Assembly (NCBI RefSeq): GCF_004357995.1
Contig: NZ_SMTK01000001.1
Location: 744,001-808,000, forward strand
From: Arthrobacter crusticola
GTDB taxonomy: Bacteria > Actinomycetota > Actinomycetes > Actinomycetales > Micrococcaceae
Length of the DNA stretch: 64,000 nt
Direction of reading: 5' to 3'
Shown: positions 1 through 8,376 of the stretch, piece after piece
Numbering within the stretch: position 1 is the stretch's first letter
Layout: each line of letters begins with the position of its first letter
Program-made: the position numbers and the translations under genes
The notes under the pieces: generated by a model
What the model was told of the DNA's origin: nothing
The model's input: the letters and a program-made list of their open reading frames with translations, nothing else
The model's database searches: none

Positions 1-2
1 TC

Positions 3-422
3 AACGTGCGGGGCACAGTCTTCACGGTGCAGAAGGCCCTGCCCATGCTCGCGGATCACGCCTCCGTCATCATCGCGGGATCGAACGCGGCGAGCAAGGG
101 CAACCCTGCCTTCGGCGTCTACGCTGCGACGAAAGCCGCTTTGCGTTCATTCACCCGCACGTGGGCGGCGGAGCTCGCCGGCCGCCACATCCGGGTCAAC
201 ACGATCGCCCCCGGGCCCACAGAGACCCCCGGCCTCACCGGACTCGCCCCCGACCCGAGCCAGACACAGGGCATGCTCGACGCAATGGCCGGCAACGTTC
301 CACTCGGCCGAGTCGCCCAGCCTGCTGAAATCGCCAACGCCGTGCTGTTCCTCGCCTCGGATCAGGCAAGCTACGTCACCGGCACCGAATTATTCGCAGA
401 CGGCGGGGAAACCCAGGTCTAA
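3..422 (+). CDS. SDR family oxidoreductase (C-terminal part, cut by window edge)
   Basis: The reading frame is open from the first bases of the window, so only the C-terminal part (about 139 residues) is present. It carries the SDR active-site signature YAATK (YxxxK), preceded by the catalytic-Ser region IIAGSNAASKG. It is followed by the NTIAPGPTETPG segment after the substrate loop and a GTELFADGG C-terminus, as in classical NAD(P)-dependent short-chain dehydrogenases. The Rossmann nucleotide-binding N-terminus lies outside the window. The substrate cannot be deduced. A VOC-type gene follows in the same direction after about 60 bases. Confidence 0.9.
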   Translation, partial: NVRGTVFTVQKALPMLADHASVIIAGSNAASKGNPAFGVYAATKAALRSFTRTWAAELAGRHIRVNTIAPGPTETPGLTGLAPDPSQTQGMLDAMAGNVPLGRVAQPAEIANAVLFLASDQASYVTGTELFADGGETQV

Positions 423-485
423 ATGTCCCAACGGGGTTGGGGCCGGCTTGCTATTCGATTGACGCGCCACTAGCGCACCGAAAAA

Positions 486-1202
486 ATGGCGGCCATGGTG
501 TGTGAGTTGATTGACCTGACCTTCAGTTCACCCGATCCGGAGCGTCTCGCCGGGTTCTGGGGCGGCCTGCTCGGCCGGGACATCACGATCGAACGGGGTG
601 CACCGTCGCTCACGGCACTGCCCGGGGTGGGTTTTAGTCTCCGATTCGTTGCCGGTGCCGGTGAGAAGTGGGGTCCCAACCAGATGCATCCCGATCTGAA
701 ACCGGAGTCTATCCACGAGCAGGCGTCCGCGGTCGATCGAGCGCTGGAGTTGGGCGCACGGCACTTGGATGTCGGCCAGGGACCGGATGCCGAGCACGTC
801 GTCCTGGCCGATCCCGACGGTAACGAGTTGTGCATCCTTGAGCCGGGGGGCAGCTTCCTCGCGGGCTGCCCGTTCTTCAGCTCGCTGGCCGGTGCTGGTC
901 CCGCGGAGGTCGGTTACTTCTGGTGCGATGCACTGGCCTGGAACCTGGTGTGGGACCAGGCCGGTGAGACTGCGGTTCAGGCACCCACTGGCGGCCCCAA
1001 AATTACCTGGGGCGGCGGGCCTGTGGCACCCAAGCTGGGCAGGAATCGGCTCCATCTCGACCTCACACCATCCGCCCCATCAACTATCGACGCCGAGGTC
1101 GGGAGGCTCTTGGCACTCGGGGCTACTCACGTCAACGCTGGCTGCGCGGACGGCATCGGCATGGCCGACCCCGGGGGCAACGAGTTCTGCGTGGTGGGGT
1201 GA
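486..1202 (+). CDS. VOC family protein with two glyoxalase-like domains
   Basis: This 238-residue protein consists of two glyoxalase/bleomycin-resistance-type halves. The first (about 5-120) ends in the typical VLADPDGNELCILE strand and the second (about 125-238) in GMADPGGNEFCVV. Each half has the beta-alpha-beta-beta-beta layout of the vicinal-oxygen-chelate fold, and the D/E-bearing terminal strand could hold a metal ligand. The protein most resembles actinobacterial glyoxalase-like proteins of unknown substrate. An internal ATG three codons downstream is an alternative start. A member of a dispersed repeat lies just downstream. Confidence 0.85.
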   Translation: MAAMVCELIDLTFSSPDPERLAGFWGGLLGRDITIERGAPSLTALPGVGFSLRFVAGAGEKWGPNQMHPDLKPESIHEQASAVDRALELGARHLDVGQGPDAEHVVLADPDGNELCILEPGGSFLAGCPFFSSLAGAGPAEVGYFWCDALAWNLVWDQAGETAVQAPTGGPKITWGGGPVAPKLGRNRLHLDLTPSAPSTIDAEVGRLLALGATHVNAGCADGIGMADPGGNEFCVVG

Positions 1203-1262
1203 CAATTCCCAAATCGGGCCAGGACCCACGCTTCGGCTCGGCCCTCGGGGTCAACACCCCGC

Positions 1263-1340
1263 CATAGTCATGCACCTGGACCACCGCTCCCCCGATGGAG
1301 TAGTCGGAAAAGCCCGAACCGTACATTGGGAGGAGCATCC
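1263..1340. repeat. Dispersed repeat, copy 1
   Basis: The stretch beginning TCATGCACCTGGACCACCGC and running to a GGGAGGAGCA end resembles two other intergenic sequences in this window, near 37035 and 63475. The shared core is TCAyGyACCT..CCmCCGCTC.CCC followed by GATGGAG or ATGAAG. This copy is the most divergent and lacks the downstream second block. Its nature is unknown: decayed coding sequence, a small mobile element, or a structured RNA. Confidence 0.4.
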
Positions 1341-1496
1341 TAAAACGCCTGGACCAGCTGCGGGACTTTCACGTGAGATCTTCACGATGGTTGAATCAGG
1401 CGCAGCTGTTGTCACCTGCGTCGTCGGGCTTACGGTAGGTGGTGCCGCACTCCAAGCCCCCGCGGGCGGGAGTGATCTCTGGATGGGGAATGAGGG

Positions 1497-1940
1497 ATGC
1501 CGATTATGAGCGACACCAGCGGGTTTTCGAACGCCGAGCGCGACGCCATGAAACAGCGGGCTGCCGAGCTGAAGGCGATGAAGGGTGTGAAGGGCGCTGC
1601 CAGGCGTGCAAAAGAGTACGAGGACTGCCTCTCAGCGATTGAGGGCCTCGAGGGCGCCGATCGGCAGATCGCGGAAAGACTGCATGTCATAGTGTCGGAG
1701 GAAGCCCCCGGCCTCCACCCCAAGACCTGGTATGGGTTTCCGTCCTATGCCAGGGACGACAAGGTCATCGTGTTCTACCAACCGGCTTCCAAGTTCAAAT
1801 CCCGATACGGGTCGATTGGCTTCAATGATGATGCCGCACTCGATGACGGTGAGTTTTGGTCCACCGCGTTCGCGGTGCTGGAGATCACTGAAGCAGTTGA
1901 ACGGAAGCTTCGTGCTCTGGTCAGGAAGGCCGCCGGCTGA
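1497..1940 (+). CDS. DUF1801-like / YdhG-type small protein
   Basis: This 147-residue protein starts with a charged helix (residues 8-45, rich in Glu, Lys and Ala). The C-terminal part contains the YGFPSYAR, VIVFYQPASKFKSRYGSIGF and LRALVRKA segments typical of DUF1801/YdhG-like proteins, which are sometimes annotated as frataxin-like iron chaperones. Molecular function is not established. A GAGGG stands upstream of the first ATG; a second ATG three codons later is equally possible. It is probably a single-gene unit, with an SDR gene following after 59 bases. Confidence 0.75.
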   Translation: MPIMSDTSGFSNAERDAMKQRAAELKAMKGVKGAARRAKEYEDCLSAIEGLEGADRQIAERLHVIVSEEAPGLHPKTWYGFPSYARDDKVIVFYQPASKFKSRYGSIGFNDDAALDDGEFWSTAFAVLEITEAVERKLRALVRKAAG

Positions 1941-1999
1941 CCCCCTCCTAGGTCGTGATCGGTCGCTGACATCCGTACGGGCCCCAACGGAGAGTAATC

Positions 2000-2734
2000 G
2001 TGAGCCGCATCCTCATCACCGGGTCCGCCGACGGACTGGGCCGCCTCACCGCGGAAGCCCTCCACGCCCAGGGGCACGACGTCGTCGTGCACGCCCGAAA
2101 CGCCGACCGCGCCGCGCACCTGCGCCCTCTCACCGACCGGGGTGCCGGCATCGTCATCGGAGACTTCGCCGATCGCGACGCCGTACATCACATCGCCGCC
2201 GAACTGGCCGAACAGGCACCGCTGGACGCCGTCATCCACAACGCCGGCGTGTGGACCGGGCGAAATGTCATGCCCGTGAACATCATCGCCCCGTATCTCT
2301 TGACCGCCCTTCTTCCGCTCCCGGAACGGCTCGTCTGCCTCAGCAGCGGGTCCCACTTCGGCGGCCGACCACGCGTGGACGGCGTCGACTGGCAAGGCAG
2401 GGGGGCCGGCTCCTACGGTGACAGCAAGCTCTACCTCACCACTCTCGCCGCGGCGATTGCGCGCCTGTTCCCGGCTGTCCTGTCCAACTCCGTCGACCCA
2501 GGATGGGTACCCACCCGGATGGGCGGAGCCGGAGCCCCGGACAGCCTCGAACTAGGCCACCGCACGCAGGAGTGGCTCGCCACCAGCGACGACCCTGAAG
2601 CGCACACGAGCGGCGGCTACTGGTACCACCAGCACCGACAAAAGCCTCACCCCTCTGTTTACGACACCGCGTTCCAGGACAGGCTCCTCTCCGCCCTCGC
2701 CGCCGAGACCGGTGAACGCCTCCCCCGATGCTGA
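2000..2734 (+). CDS. SDR family NAD(P)-dependent oxidoreductase
   Basis: A complete 244-residue short-chain dehydrogenase-like protein. The nucleotide-binding TGSADGLG motif is at residues 7-14, the IHNAG motif at about 80, the catalytic Ser in CLSSGSHF, and YGDSK (YxxxK) near residue 140. The segment SVDPGWVPTRMGG corresponds to the PG motif after the active site. The DVDWQGR-like stretch and the C-terminus resemble the retinol-dehydrogenase-like SDR subgroup. The substrate is unknown. The start is an ATG/GTG-type codon after GGAGAGTAAT, an acceptable ribosome-binding site. Confidence 0.88.
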   Translation: MSRILITGSADGLGRLTAEALHAQGHDVVVHARNADRAAHLRPLTDRGAGIVIGDFADRDAVHHIAAELAEQAPLDAVIHNAGVWTGRNVMPVNIIAPYLLTALLPLPERLVCLSSGSHFGGRPRVDGVDWQGRGAGSYGDSKLYLTTLAAAIARLFPAVLSNSVDPGWVPTRMGGAGAPDSLELGHRTQEWLATSDDPEAHTSGGYWYHQHRQKPHPSVYDTAFQDRLLSALAAETGERLPRC

Positions 2735-2863
2735 ACAGGCCCCGATGAAAGGCCGCCACTCACTCTCCGAAGTCGATGCATGGCGGGCGAGACCCCTGCA
2801 GAGCCGGAGTGCATCCAGGCTGAGCCGGGACCTCCGGGGAGCTATCCCCCTCGCTGCCGGTCC

Positions 2864-3283
2864 CTACAGCGGGAGCACAGCCGACGCCATCCCCGCAAGC
2901 AGGAGTCCCACACCGACCAGTGCCATCAGGCCGGCTCCCCGGTGGGGGCGGTGCAACTGCCACCGGTCGGGGTCGGAGGCCGAATAGAACACGGTAAGGT
3001 CGCGGACGCCGTCGTCCGGCACCCGCCCCAACCAGGGTGCCTCATGCACGGTGTTGAACCGGTCGTGCCATCGAAGGACCAGATCGGGTGCGCTTCCAAC
3101 GAGGACGGCGGTGGTTCTCATCATCGAGCCGTTGAGCAGCCGGATCAGCAAGGCCGCGAGGACGAGCCCGATGCCGACTGCGGAGGCCCCTGAACCGATC
3201 AGTTCCAGGGCGATCAGTCCTTCCTGCCCGGTACCGGCGGATCGCACGAAGAAGGCGTTATCGGGAACGGGTGAGGCTTCCAC
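2864..3283 (-). CDS. Small integral membrane protein of unknown function
   Basis: This 139-residue protein starts at a GTG preceded by AAGGAG at good spacing. It has one hydrophobic segment at about residues 25-47 (LIALELIGSGASAVGIGLVL) and one at the extreme C-terminus (GAGLMALVGVGLLLAGMASA). Between them lies a hydrophilic loop with LRWHDRF and DLTVFYSASDPDRW. Two membrane spans with an intervening 50-residue loop are predicted. No family was recognised. Codon use is consistent with a real gene. Confidence 0.6.
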   Translation of the reverse strand: MEASPVPDNAFFVRSAGTGQEGLIALELIGSGASAVGIGLVLAALLIRLLNGSMMRTTAVLVGSAPDLVLRWHDRFNTVHEAPWLGRVPDDGVRDLTVFYSASDPDRWQLHRPHRGAGLMALVGVGLLLAGMASAVLPL

Positions 3284-3397
3284 GTCCGCTCCTTCTCGTG
3301 AGGCTAATGCCGGGGCGCGACTTCATCGTAGCGTCGTCCGGGCCGTGAACCTCCCCGGACATCCGTATGCACACGGCCCGTTGCCTTGCCCGCTTTT

Positions 3398-3687
3398 CTA
3401 CTGATCGTCGGACATGTGGTGGAACTGCTGCTCTCGGTTCAGCCGAGGAGGGCGACCATCGGTCTGCGCGGCGACTTCGTATCGCTGTCCCTGGTTCTCA
3501 AGGATGCGCACCGACGTCGTGGCCTTCTTCAGGGCCTCCTGGAACAGATCCGACCTGTGATGGCGCTCGATCGTCTCCTCATCCTCCCCACCCCTCGGAG
3601 AGGTGGAATGTGTTGGGATCGAGGAGGTCAGCAGCCAAGAACGCGCAATGAGGGGGCGGCCAACGACTCCAGGTGGCTCGTGCGCCT
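3398..3687 (-). pseudogene. Possible 3' gene fragment of unknown origin
   Basis: Downstream of the quinone-oxidoreductase remnant, the minus strand stays open to a TAG at about 3398. The last 60 codons have high G/C at third positions and read EETIERHHRSDLFQEALKKA, then VRILENQGQRYEVAAQ, so they look like the end of a real gene. The family was not identified and there is no convincing start. It may be the tail of a gene whose front was deleted together with the oxidoreductase body. Confidence 0.3.
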
Positions 3688-3910
3688 TCATGCGACCTGA
3701 ATCGCGATGGTGCCGACACCGCCCGCGCCGCCATGGATGAGGCTGGTCGTCTCCGCGACGGCTTTGAGAGTCTGGTGGGTTGACGGCGGTTGCATGGACG
3801 CGCACCCGCACCTGGTGGGGTTCAACCTTCGGTACGGAGACATCGTGCAGCTCGACAGCCTCGGCCCCTCCGAAACGGGTGACTACAACGGCTTTCATCT
3901 GATCAGCCAT
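3688..3910 (-). pseudogene. Quinone oxidoreductase (MDR family) remnant with internal deletion
   Basis: The frame starting at ATG 3910 gives MADQMKAVVVTRFGGAEAV and VRVRVHATAVNPPDSQSRRG, the N-terminus of a zinc-independent quinone reductase/NADP-dependent alcohol dehydrogenase. It then runs directly, in a shifted frame, into SLIHGGAGGVGTIAIQVA, the cofactor-binding motif normally about 100 residues further on, and stops at TGA (3688-3690). A deletion has therefore joined the N-terminus to the nucleotide-binding loop and removed the rest. An intact relative lies at 31822-32748. Confidence 0.75.
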
Positions 3911-4197
3911 AGCGGTGTTCCTCATCGTGGTTCTGGGTTTGCGACGCGCCGGGACGGGCCGTTCTCTCCCAGCTTTTCGCACACGATCCACACCCTCCAG
4001 TGGCGACAATGCCAATATCCGCATGGATAGTGACACGCACGGCGCCCGGGCACGGTCCTTCCATGGACGCCCGGGCAGTACCGATAAAGAACCAGCTGCG
4101 ACGAACCATCCGGACTCATCCCGACACCGAACCTCACCTAAGCGAACCCAGTGGCAGTACACAGGTTCGATTGATGAGACTCGACGGGGAGGCCGCC

Positions 4198-5202
4198 ATG
4201 ACTACTTCCACGGATACCCGTATACGGTGGCTGGACAGCTGCCGTGGGGTGGCCATCCTGCTGGTCGTCGTGCTGCACGCGGGCGAGGCCCTTCGAATAA
4301 CCGTCGGCCCGATGCCGGGCGTCGACCAGTTCAACCTCTTCCTCGAGCCATTCCGCATGCCCGTGCTCATGTTCCTGTCCGGGATCATGCTGCCGCAGTC
4401 GGTGGCCAAGACCGGGAGGAAGTACTTCGTCGGCAAGGTCTCCAGGGTGGCCTGGCCGTACGTTCTGTGGTCGCTGATCATACTCGCGGCAAGCGGCGAG
4501 CTCAGCCCTGCCGCGGTGACCCAGGTCTTCCACAATTCTCCGACCTACCTCTGGTACCTCTGGTTCATCCTCGTCTTCTACGCCCTTGCCTATCCGCTGC
4601 GGCGCGTCCCGCCTCTGCTGATCGCCGGCACCGGAGCGGGCGTGTCGTTCCTGCTTACCGACGGCAGCCGCCCGGAGGCGATGGCCTTTCTCTCAGCGCT
4701 TTTCTTCCTCGGGGCATGGTGCGCCCGGTACCCGCGCGAGATCGCGGGAATCACCGGGAAACCGTGGGTCCTGACTGCTGCCGGTGCGTGCGCGGTGACC
4801 GTTGGTGCGATGAACGTGGCCGGTTGGGAAGTGCTGTATCAGGTGGAGTTCGCGTGGGGCGTGGCGGGGGCGCTCGTGATCGTGTACTGGTTCTTTCCCC
4901 GACTCCCCGCCGGACCGGCGACCACCGCGCTCGAATTCGTCGGACGATACTCGATCGTGTTCTACGTCGCCCATCTCGGACCGATCATGATCACCCTCGC
5001 CCTGGCCGACGCGATCGGCTCTGCCGGAGCATGGTACGTTCTGCCGCTGTTGCTGCTGGTTGGGATCGGGGTCCCGCTCGGGCTCGCCTGGATCTATTCA
5101 ACCCGCGAGCACGTCTCAGTCACCCTGTTGTTCGAGCTGCCCGCGTTGAAGCGACGCAATCGGATCGCGAAGGCCATGGCGAAAGCCTCGGACGGAAGCT
5201 AA
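4198..5202 (+). CDS. Acyltransferase 3 family membrane protein
   Basis: A 334-residue polytopic membrane protein of the acyltransferase-3 family (O-acetylation and related acyl transfer to cell-envelope glycans or small molecules). It starts with IRWLDSCRGVAILLVVVLHA, which contains the conserved R of the first helix and the catalytic-type His. This is followed by about ten hydrophobic helices, with FRMPVLMFLSGIM in helix 2 and RYSIVFYVAHLG near residue 255. The ATG at 4198 was chosen because GGGGAGG precedes it at good spacing and the family N-terminus begins there; an upstream in-frame extension to about 4000 lacks family features. The acceptor is unknown. Confidence 0.85.
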   Translation: MTTSTDTRIRWLDSCRGVAILLVVVLHAGEALRITVGPMPGVDQFNLFLEPFRMPVLMFLSGIMLPQSVAKTGRKYFVGKVSRVAWPYVLWSLIILAASGELSPAAVTQVFHNSPTYLWYLWFILVFYALAYPLRRVPPLLIAGTGAGVSFLLTDGSRPEAMAFLSALFFLGAWCARYPREIAGITGKPWVLTAAGACAVTVGAMNVAGWEVLYQVEFAWGVAGALVIVYWFFPRLPAGPATTALEFVGRYSIVFYVAHLGPIMITLALADAIGSAGAWYVLPLLLLVGIGVPLGLAWIYSTREHVSVTLLFELPALKRRNRIAKAMAKASDGS

Positions 5203-5263
5203 AGTGGGGAACCGGTCCGGCATCACTTCGGCGGACCGCAGCAGAGAGGGGAGGTGTTTTTTG

Positions 5264-5344
5264 ATGACTGTCATTGCTGTGCGCCCCCGGCGCCTTGAAA
5301 CCATCAAAACAACCGACCCCGTCTCCCGCTTCCGTACCGCATAG
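5264..5344 (+). CDS. Possible 26-residue small protein or leader peptide upstream of rsgA
   Basis: An ATG at 5264 follows a strong GGGGAGG ribosome-binding site and opens a 26-codon frame (MTVIAVRPRRLETI, then KTTDPVSRFRTA) ending at TAG, 53 bases before rsgA. The peptide is basic, and the good Shine-Dalgarno argues for translation. No family is recognised; it may be a leader peptide or a remnant. Confidence 0.35.
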   Translation: MTVIAVRPRRLETIKTTDPVSRFRTA

Positions 5345-5397
5345 GGCACTGCCCGCGGAACGCCACAACACCTTGGGCCTTTGCCCGGGAGTGGCCG

Positions 5398-6594
5398 GTG
5401 CCAGGGGACTTTTCCCGAGGTATTCCAGTGAAAAATTCTTCAGGCCACGGCCTAGACAGTCTCGCTGCATCCACATCAGTTCGCACCGGCCCAACCCTTT
5501 ACGGCTACAACGCCGTCATCGCACGGTACTTCGACGAAAACCCGCCGCCTGTTCCTAGCACGGACCACCGGTGCGAACCTGGCCGCGTGGTGCGCGTTGA
5601 CCGCAGCCTGGTCCTGGTGGCTGTGGGCATGGAGCTCCTGCACCTTCCCTATCCGCTTGATGCCAACGTGCCGGTCACGGGCGACTGGGTTTGGATAGGA
5701 CCCAACCGCGCAGGTGATCGGCAGATTCTCGAAGTGCTGCCCCGGCGTTCGGAGCTCAGCCGGAAGCGCGCCTTCGAGGACTCCTCCGCCGCCCAGGTCC
5801 TGGCGGCCAACATCGATGTGATCGGAGTGGTGCTTCCGGTTGACCGGCCGCTCACGCACAACCGCCTCGAACGGACGCTCGTCGCAGCCTGGGACTCAGG
5901 CGCCGTTCCCCTGGTGATTGTCACCAAAGCGGACCTGGAGGACGTGGCGGATGACGTCGTCAGGCAGGTCATCCTGCAGGCAGCAGGTGTTGACGTGGTC
6001 ACCACCTCCGCGGAGAACGGGGACGGGATCGAGGACCTGTTGGCGCATCTGCCGCCGCGCAGCACGCTTGTCCTCCTCGGGCCCTCCGGCGCAGGCAAAT
6101 CCACACTGATCAACGCCCTGGTTGGCCACAACGTGCAGCACACAGGGGAAGTCCGCTCCGGCGACTTCAGGGGCAAGCACACCACCACCTCCCGGGAGCT
6201 TGTACCGCTGGCGGACGGCACTGTCCTCATGGACACTCCCGGCGTCCGCGGGTTCGGGCTTTTCGACGCCGACGACGGGATGGAGCAGATGTTCGGGGAT
6301 GTGGAGGAACTCGCCGGCCTCTGCCGGTTTTCCGATTGCGCCCATCAACAGGAACCCGGCTGCGCCGTGCAGGCGGCCCTCGCTGACGGCACACTCGAGG
6401 CCCGCCGCTGGAACAACTACCTGAAACTCCAACGCGAAATGGCCGCGCTGGCCCGCCGCAAGGATGCCGCAGCCAGCCGGGCGTACCAGCGTGAGTGGCA
6501 CCAAAAAGTGGTCGGAGGAGGGAAATCCCAGCGCTCTGCGGAGCGCGCCAGATCAGAGCGGGAGGAGCAGCGGTCAAAGCGAAGGCGGCGCTGA
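5398..6594 (+). CDS. rsgA: Ribosome small subunit-dependent GTPase A (RsgA/YjeQ)
   Basis: A 398-residue circularly permuted GTPase that assists late 30S ribosomal-subunit maturation. It has an OB-fold N-terminal domain (about 60-110). The G4 motif TKAD comes before the P-loop GPSGAGKST (about 225) and DTPGVRGFG (G3), which is the permuted order diagnostic of RsgA. A C-terminal zinc-binding motif, CRFSDCAHQQEPGC, follows. The Lys/Arg-rich tail may bind rRNA. The start is a GTG behind GGGAG; the family N-terminus is variable, so a later start is possible. It is followed by a strong hairpin terminator shared with the convergent gene. Confidence 0.95.
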   Translation: MPGDFSRGIPVKNSSGHGLDSLAASTSVRTGPTLYGYNAVIARYFDENPPPVPSTDHRCEPGRVVRVDRSLVLVAVGMELLHLPYPLDANVPVTGDWVWIGPNRAGDRQILEVLPRRSELSRKRAFEDSSAAQVLAANIDVIGVVLPVDRPLTHNRLERTLVAAWDSGAVPLVIVTKADLEDVADDVVRQVILQAAGVDVVTTSAENGDGIEDLLAHLPPRSTLVLLGPSGAGKSTLINALVGHNVQHTGEVRSGDFRGKHTTTSRELVPLADGTVLMDTPGVRGFGLFDADDGMEQMFGDVEELAGLCRFSDCAHQQEPGCAVQAALADGTLEARRWNNYLKLQREMAALARRKDAAASRAYQREWHQKVVGGGKSQRSAERARSEREEQRSKRRRR

Positions 6595-6710
6595 ACCACT
6601 GCACCTGCCCCCGACTGGATTCCTCAGGTGTTGCGGAGTCCTTGGGTTCGGGGAGCAACACGTTTCGTGGCGTTTTGAACTGTTGTGTTTGCGTGTAATC
6701 CGACCATCGC

Positions 6711-6746
6711 GAGAAAGGCCCCGCCGTTATGGGCAGGGCCTTTCTC
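6711..6746. terminator. Bidirectional rho-independent terminator-like hairpin
   Basis: GAGAAAGGCCC (6711-6721) is perfectly complementary to GGGCCTTTCTC (6736-6746), with a 14-base loop. It lies between the converging ends of rsgA and the enoyl-CoA hydratase gene and can serve both. Confidence 0.75.
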
Positions 6747-6772
6747 ACGGTGTCCTGCGCTTCGATCGAAGG

Positions 6773-7633
6773 TTAGATGCTATTGGAGATGCGCTCGTAA
6801 TCCAGCTCGCCCTCGCGGGTCTGGACGCCGGCGGCGAGGAGCTTGTCGGCCAGCTCAAAAACTTCGTCGCCAAATGCCGCGTAAAGGGAGGTGTTTTCGA
6901 CGGCATAGGCCTCCAACGGCACTGCGGGTGCCATGGCGTTGACGGTTGTTTTGACTGCAGCGATGATTTCCGGGCGAAGCCGCGCGATGCGACGAGCAAG
7001 GGCTTCAACGTGTGCGTCGATCTCATCGGCGGGCAGGGCCCGGTTAACGAGGCCGTATCGCTCGGCCAGCTCCGCGTCGACAAGCTCAGCTCCCAAGATG
7101 AGTTCCAGGGTTCGGGCACGCCCGACGAGGCGGGTCATATTCACGGTGCCGCCGCCGCCGGGAAGAATGCCCATCTGAACCTCGGGCTGGGCCTGTCCGG
7201 ACTTGCCGATCGCCGCGAACCGCATGTCGAGGCTCATGAGGAACTCATTGCCGGCGCCGCGGGCGAAACCTGCGAGCTTGCCCATCGTCACCTGGGGCAG
7301 ATTCCGCACCTCATCGCTCAAAGCCTGGAGGATGTTCAGGCCCTCCGGGATTTCCCAGCCGGGTGCGGCCGCGATGGCCGCATTTGTGGCCGCCGGAAGG
7401 GCCTCGGGATCTGTCAGATAAGCCATGTCCCCGTGCGCGATGAAGAACTGCGGATCGGCCGACTGGAACACGATGACCTTGACTGCGGCGTCATCGTGCA
7501 CCCGGTGAAGGAATCCGCGCAGTGAGGGCAGCAGGACACCGTCCATCAGATTCAGGGGCGGGTGATCCAGCGTCACAGTGGCGGTCCCGGCCTCAACAGA
7601 TACGTGGAGTCCCGGCAGATTGTCGTAAGTCAA
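6773..7633 (-). CDS. Enoyl-CoA hydratase/isomerase family protein
   Basis: A crotonase-fold protein of about 286 residues. LNLMDGVLLPSLRG and VIVFQSADPQFFIAHGDM form the first CoA-binding/oxyanion segment. GKLAGFARGAGNEFLMSLDMRFA is the second oxyanion region, and the usual catalytic-Glu neighbourhood is represented by PEVQMGILPGGGGTVNMTRL. The start is uncertain. The frame extends to a GTG at 7714, but that codon lies inside an operator-like palindrome, and homology begins at TYDNLPGL, so the TTG at 7633 behind CGAGAT was preferred. The acyl-CoA substrate is unknown. It diverges from a TetR gene that probably represses it. Confidence 0.85.
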   Translation of the reverse strand: MTYDNLPGLHVSVEAGTATVTLDHPPLNLMDGVLLPSLRGFLHRVHDDAAVKVIVFQSADPQFFIAHGDMAYLTDPEALPAATNAAIAAAPGWEIPEGLNILQALSDEVRNLPQVTMGKLAGFARGAGNEFLMSLDMRFAAIGKSGQAQPEVQMGILPGGGGTVNMTRLVGRARTLELILGAELVDAELAERYGLVNRALPADEIDAHVEALARRIARLRPEIIAAVKTTVNAMAPAVPLEAYAVENTSLYAAFGDEVFELADKLLAAGVQTREGELDYERISNSI

Positions 7634-7708
7634 AATATCTCGATTCAAAAGGGCCGCACGCAGCCGAAGGATGGAGACACCGCACCTTGGGCACTCCGGC
7701 GTCAATTG

Positions 7709-7723
7709 TGACACTGAGTATCA
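7709..7723. promoter_or_regulatory. TetR-type operator candidate 1
   Basis: TGACACTGAGTATCA is a near-perfect 15-base palindrome (six of seven arm positions pair) centred in the divergent promoter region between the hydratase and TetR genes. It resembles the ACTnAGT-centred sites known for some TetR-family repressors of acyl-CoA genes. Confidence 0.5.
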
Positions 7724-7737
7724 CTTTAGCACTTCGG

Positions 7738-7763
7738 CTCTACCCGTGGGACACGGGGTAGAG
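7738..7763. promoter_or_regulatory. Operator candidate 2: inverted repeat before the TetR gene
   Basis: CTCTACCC and GGGTAGAG form perfect 8-base arms around a GTGGGACACG centre, ending seven bases before the TetR start codon. The position fits autoregulation. Confidence 0.45.
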
Positions 7764-7770
7764 TTAAGGT

Positions 7771-8376
7771 ATGCCTCCTAGTCCTGTCAGTGTTCGAGCC
7801 ATCAGCAGGCAGGCGGTCCGAGCAGAGCTCGCACGCGTTGCGTTCAACGAGTTCTGCGCAACCGGCTTCAATCAGGTCACCTTTGCTGACCTCGCGGGTG
7901 CTACCGGAGTGTCCCGAAGCACGTTCCTGCGGTACTTCACGAACAAGGAAGACGTCGTCCTGTTCCTCTTCGATCCGATCGGAGACACCATCGTCGAAGC
8001 CCTCGCCTCCGACGCCCGGTCGGACGATGACTGGCATGCACTGCGGCGCGCGTTGAATCCGGTGGTGGACTTCCTCATGCGTGACACAAGCGAAGTCATG
8101 GCATTCCTGGACTTGATCTACGAGACACCAGCACTCAGCGCCCGGTTCCGGGAGAAGCAGTTTGACTGGCGGCCGAACATTGTCCGTGAACTGCAACGCA
8201 ACCATGCCTTACCGGATGCGCAAATCGTCACTCGAGTTCGAGTAGCGGCAGCGATGGAGTGCTTTGCGGCGGCGTTGGCGGCCTGGAGGGAATCAGAAGG
8301 ACGGGAGGACCTCTCGACGCTGATCGACACCTCCTTCAGGGCCCTGGGTCCCTCCATCGCGATTCAGACCAGCTAG
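7771..8376 (+). CDS. TetR/AcrR family transcriptional regulator
   Basis: A 201-residue one-component regulator. The N-terminal helix-turn-helix spans about residues 15-60, with VTFADLAGATGVSRSTFLRYFTNKEDVV, a textbook TetR recognition helix. The remaining residues form the variable ligand-binding/dimerisation domain. It is transcribed divergently from the enoyl-CoA hydratase gene, with two palindromes between them, so it most likely controls that gene and itself in response to an acyl-CoA or related ligand (inference). Confidence 0.9.
   Translation: MPPSPVSVRAISRQAVRAELARVAFNEFCATGFNQVTFADLAGATGVSRSTFLRYFTNKEDVVLFLFDPIGDTIVEALASDARSDDDWHALRRALNPVVDFLMRDTSEVMAFLDLIYETPALSARFREKQFDWRPNIVRELQRNHALPDAQIVTRVRVAAAMECFAAALAAWRESEGREDLSTLIDTSFRALGPSIAIQTS

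Noticed and set aside
3386..3700. 104-codon plus-strand frame with a hydrophobic start
   Set aside because: Third-position G/C bias is stronger for the opposite strand, which carries the gene fragment; the apparent hydrophobic start is probably fortuitous.
6464..7525. 353-codon plus-strand frame after rsgA
   Set aside because: It overlaps the end of rsgA, crosses the terminator and is antisense to the enoyl-CoA hydratase; a shadow frame.
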